NCBI GenBank assembly: GCA_003648575.1
Contig: QMPN01000113.1
Span: forward strand, 1-9,070
DNA: 9,070 nucleotides
Direction: 5' to 3'
DNA from: Bacteroidota bacterium
GTDB lineage: Bacteria; Bacteroidota; Bacteroidia; Bacteroidales; B18-G4
In this document: piece after piece, positions 7,355 to 9,070 of the stretch
Numbering within the stretch: the first letter of the stretch is position 1
How the letters are laid out: each line of letters opens with the position of its first letter
Notes under the pieces: generated by a model
Database searches by the model: none
Told to the model about the DNA's origin: nothing
What the model saw: the letters and a program-made list of their open reading frames with translations, nothing else
Position numbers and translations under genes: made by a program

Positions 7355-7384
7355 CAAATATAATATTCTTTCTAAACGAGACAA
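7355..7384 (-). promoter_or_regulatory. Near-ideal Bacteroidota promoter of the DUF5679-type gene
   Basis: On the minus strand, TTG (7384-7382), exactly 19 nt, then TATATTTG (7362-7355) reproduces the -33/-7 consensus TTG-N19-TAnnTTTG without mismatch. The start codon at 7314 is 40 nt downstream of the -7 box, giving a leader of roughly 35 nt. This is the strongest promoter-like site in the window. Confidence 0.75.
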
Positions 7385-7434
7385 TGAATATTTTAGAACA
7401 ATTTATTAAAAAATATGATCTTTTTGTTCGTAAA

Positions 7435-7450
7435 GGGCAATATTTTGCCC
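7435..7450. other. Perfect short inverted repeat in the divergent gene spacer
   Basis: GGGCAA (7435-7440) and TTGCCC (7445-7450) flank TATT. The site lies between the minus-strand promoter (7355-7384) and the + strand gene starting at 7551, so it could be an operator or an RNA hairpin. No T-run marks it as a clear terminator. The rest of 7451-7550 is AT-rich and shows nothing else convincing. Confidence 0.4.
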
Positions 7451-7550
7451 GTACAAATACATCTAATGCAACCTTATACATGCAAATTCGGTCTTAGAGG
7501 TAACAGAGAACAGGACAATTTCTTTTAGCCACACTAAATACCTTTAGCGT

Positions 7551-8897
7551 ATGATTTACAGATACTTACACACCTTTCTGATATGCTTCACAGCCATTAC
7601 ATCAATGGGGCAGAAATCAACTTTTGAGTTCACTTTTACAGCGGTTGATAGTGCAAGTCATGTTCAATTGGACAGTGTTAAGATTATAAACCGTACGCAG
7701 GGTAATAAACACATTATTTTTTGGCCTGATACAACAATTTCCCTGGAAATGGCCTCAGGAGACACCTTGCTTTACGTTGGATATGCCACTTTTAACCCTG
7801 TTGGCATCAATGATAAGCGGCAAAAGGATGAGCCCTTTCACCTTTATCAAAATTACCCTAACCCGGTCATTGATCAAAGTACTGTGGCGATGTTCATTCC
7901 CGGAAATGGAATGCTACAAATTTCGGTTTTAGATCTGCAGGGAAGGATCATTTTCCGGAAATATGTTCAGATGGAGAAAGGCAGACAGGATTTTCGCTTT
8001 GTTCCCGGCTCCGGGAAGCTGTTTTTTCTCACTGCATCATGGAATGGCAGGACCGAAAGCATTAAGATACTTTCAAATGCTCGGCATTCATCTCAACAAT
8101 GCCTTCTTGAGCATATTGGGAGCAACCATGAAACAATTTCAGCCAAAGCCTCCTCACAAATTTTCAAGGGATACATTAAAGAATCCGGGATCATCGATAT
8201 GCCAACCAGCAACAAAGATTATACCTTCCAGTTTACGGACGGTGGCCCCTGCCCGGGAACACCCACGGTAAGCTATGGCGGGCAAATATATAATACTGTA
8301 CAGATCTTCAGCCAGTGCTGGTTGAAAGAAAACCTGAATATCGGTACGATGATAGATGTGAGTGCAAACATGAAAGATAACGCTACCATGGAGAAGTATT
8401 GCTATGATAACGATCCTGACAGCTGCTCAAAATATGGTGGGCTTTACCAATGGCCGGAAATGATGCAATACAGCACTCTGCAGGGTTCACAGGGTATCTG
8501 CCCATCTGGCTGGCATGTCCCAACTGATGAAGAATGGAAAATCCTTGAAGGCGCAGTCGACAGCCAGTATAGTATTGGAGACCCGGAGTGGGATATTTCC
8601 AAATATTTTCGTGGTTTAGATGCAGGAATGAACCTTAAAACAAGCCAGGAATGGTATGGTGGTGGCAATGGTAACGACCTTCATGGCTTTTCCGGACTGC
8701 CAGCCGGTGCACGAGGATATGATGGTGGAGTGTACCTGTTTGTTGGGAATGGAAAATATGGCAACTTCTGGTCATCGAGCATGCTCACCAAGTATGGAAA
8801 CTGGGCACATATGCTGGGCCACGGCTCAGATGGTGTAATGCGCATGCCCAGTAGCACAGAATATGGTTATAGCGTCCGCTGCCTCAAGGATGATTAA
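7551..8897 (+). CDS. Exported FISUMP-domain protein with internal T9SS-tail-like module
   Basis: A 448-residue protein. Residues 1-20 are a signal peptide (M-I-Y-R-Y, hydrophobic core, ITSMG-Q). Residues about 22-95 are a beta-rich N-terminal module (FTFTAVDSASHVQLDSVKI, NRTQGN, WPDTTISL). Residues about 97-174 look like a Por secretion tail: the YQNYPNPV opening, STVAMFIP, ISVLDLQGRIIF, then FFLTASWNGRTESIKIL. Such tails normally end the protein, yet 270 residues follow. Residues about 233-446 are a FISUMP domain (Fibrobacter succinogenes major paralogous type, C-type-lectin/FGE-like fold): VSYGGQIYNTVQIFSQCWLKENLN, GGLYQWPEMM, ICPSGWHVPTDEEWKILEG, GFSGLPAGARGYDG, NFWSSS and GYSVRCLKD. Six domain cysteines (234, 256, 284, 292, 317, 444) suggest disulfides. 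The role is probably surface or periplasmic; no enzymatic function is established. A TACCTTTA at 7539-7546 resembles a -7 box but is almost on the start codon and lacks a -33 partner. Confidence 0.9.
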   Translation: MIYRYLHTFLICFTAITSMGQKSTFEFTFTAVDSASHVQLDSVKIINRTQGNKHIIFWPDTTISLEMASGDTLLYVGYATFNPVGINDKRQKDEPFHLYQNYPNPVIDQSTVAMFIPGNGMLQISVLDLQGRIIFRKYVQMEKGRQDFRFVPGSGKLFFLTASWNGRTESIKILSNARHSSQQCLLEHIGSNHETISAKASSQIFKGYIKESGIIDMPTSNKDYTFQFTDGGPCPGTPTVSYGGQIYNTVQIFSQCWLKENLNIGTMIDVSANMKDNATMEKYCYDNDPDSCSKYGGLYQWPEMMQYSTLQGSQGICPSGWHVPTDEEWKILEGAVDSQYSIGDPEWDISKYFRGLDAGMNLKTSQEWYGGGNGNDLHGFSGLPAGARGYDGGVYLFVGNGKYGNFWSSSMLTKYGNWAHMLGHGSDGVMRMPSSTEYGYSVRCLKDD

Positions 8898-8931
8898 CAC
8901 CCGCGCACCCGTCCCTCGTCCCCCGAACCAT
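8897..8931 (+). repeat. C-rich heptad repeat after the FISUMP gene stop
   Basis: Beginning at the stop codon's last base, the heptads ACACCCG, CGCACCC, GTCCCTC, GTCCCCC, GAACCAT follow one another, the third and fourth differing at one base. The segment is markedly C-rich compared with the AT-rich DNA after it. The 7-nt period matches the other spacers although the word is different. Only two units are strong, so this is the weakest of the blocks. Confidence 0.5.
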
Positions 8932-8988
8932 AGACCTATTAATGCTCAATTAACTTATCGTAGAAAGGATTCCTGCATAAGCAGTTAA

Positions 8989-9003
8989 ACCGGTTGAGCC
9001 GGT
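8989..9003. other. Short G/C-rich stem-loop
   Basis: ACCGG (8989-8993) and CCGGT (8999-9003) pair perfectly around a TTGAG loop, about 90 nt downstream of the FISUMP gene. No T-run follows immediately on the + strand, so termination is possible but not well supported. Confidence 0.35.
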
Positions 9004-9007
9004 GCAA

Positions 9008-9038
9008 TTGACAAATACTCAAATTTTGTGTAATTTTA
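9008..9038 (+). promoter_or_regulatory. Possible promoter for a gene beyond the right edge
   Basis: TTG (9008-9010), 20 nt, then TAATTTTA (9031-9038; 7 of 8 matches to TAnnTTTG). A small CCCC/GGGG stem (9048-9051 with 9057-9060) and an ATG at 9065 follow. The gene it would serve, if any, is outside the window, so the assignment cannot be tested here. Confidence 0.3.
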
Positions 9039-9070
9039 GATATCAATCCCCATCAAGGGGTAAAATGATA

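Noticed and set aside
7296..7481. Minus-strand 61-residue open frame overlapping the start of the DUF5679-type gene
   Set aside because: It overlaps a better supported gene in another frame, runs through that gene's promoter and has a composition expected of AT-rich non-coding DNA.
7384..7497. Plus-strand 37-codon frame starting MNILEQFIKKYD in the divergent spacer
   Set aside because: Its ATG overlaps the -33 region of the minus-strand promoter, it has no recognisable motif, and it contains the GGGCAA/TTGCCC palindrome. A real small peptide cannot be excluded, but there is no positive support.
3151..8931. Repeated spacers as a CRISPR array
   Set aside because: Units are 7-14 nt, contiguous, degenerate and of different sequence in each spacer. 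There are no 25-40 nt repeats with unique spacers and no cas genes.
9065..9070. ATG near the right edge as the start of a gene
   Set aside because: Only two codons are visible, so a coding region cannot be supported.

Overview
The window reads as chromosomal DNA of a Bacteroidota bacterium, probably in or near Bacteroidales. The evidence is a bifunctional-nuclease protein with a UVR tail, a Bacteroidota-style thymidylate synthase, a FISUMP-domain protein carrying a Por-secretion-tail-like module, absence of clear Shine-Dalgarno sites, and promoter-like sites of the TTG-N19-TAnnTTTG type. The best of these promoters lies on the minus strand at 7355-7384. The exact genus cannot be read from the sequence.

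Left half (1-4163), all on the + strand, looks like housekeeping sequence with a fairly GC-rich body. It holds the 3' part of a bifunctional nuclease/UVR gene, overlapped by 4 bp by a concentrative nucleoside transporter (CNT/NupC family). A peptidase M19 membrane dipeptidase, predicted to be a lipoprotein, and a complete thymidylate synthase (thyA) follow. The transporter (nucleoside uptake) and ThyA (dTMP synthesis) make a loosely nucleotide-centred neighbourhood; the dipeptidase's connection is unclear.

Right half (4164-9070) is accessory in character. It holds an 870-residue exported protein with an unrecognised N-terminal region, two tandem invasin-type Ig-like modules and an unrecognised C-terminal region. 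Convergent to it is a 47-codon minus-strand gene for a DUF5679-type two-CxxC mini-protein, which has a near-ideal Bacteroidota promoter. Last comes an exported FISUMP protein whose T9SS-tail-like module is internal rather than terminal.

The most interesting structure is non-coding. Spacers at 1857-1898, 3151-3310, 4161-4320 and 8897-8931 are built from short words repeated with a 7-nt period. The word differs in each spacer, and each block begins at or within a few bases of the upstream stop codon. The spacer before thyA also has inverted outer arms around a G/C-rich core. No phage, CRISPR, rRNA, tRNA, complete insertion sequence or obvious new defence system was found.
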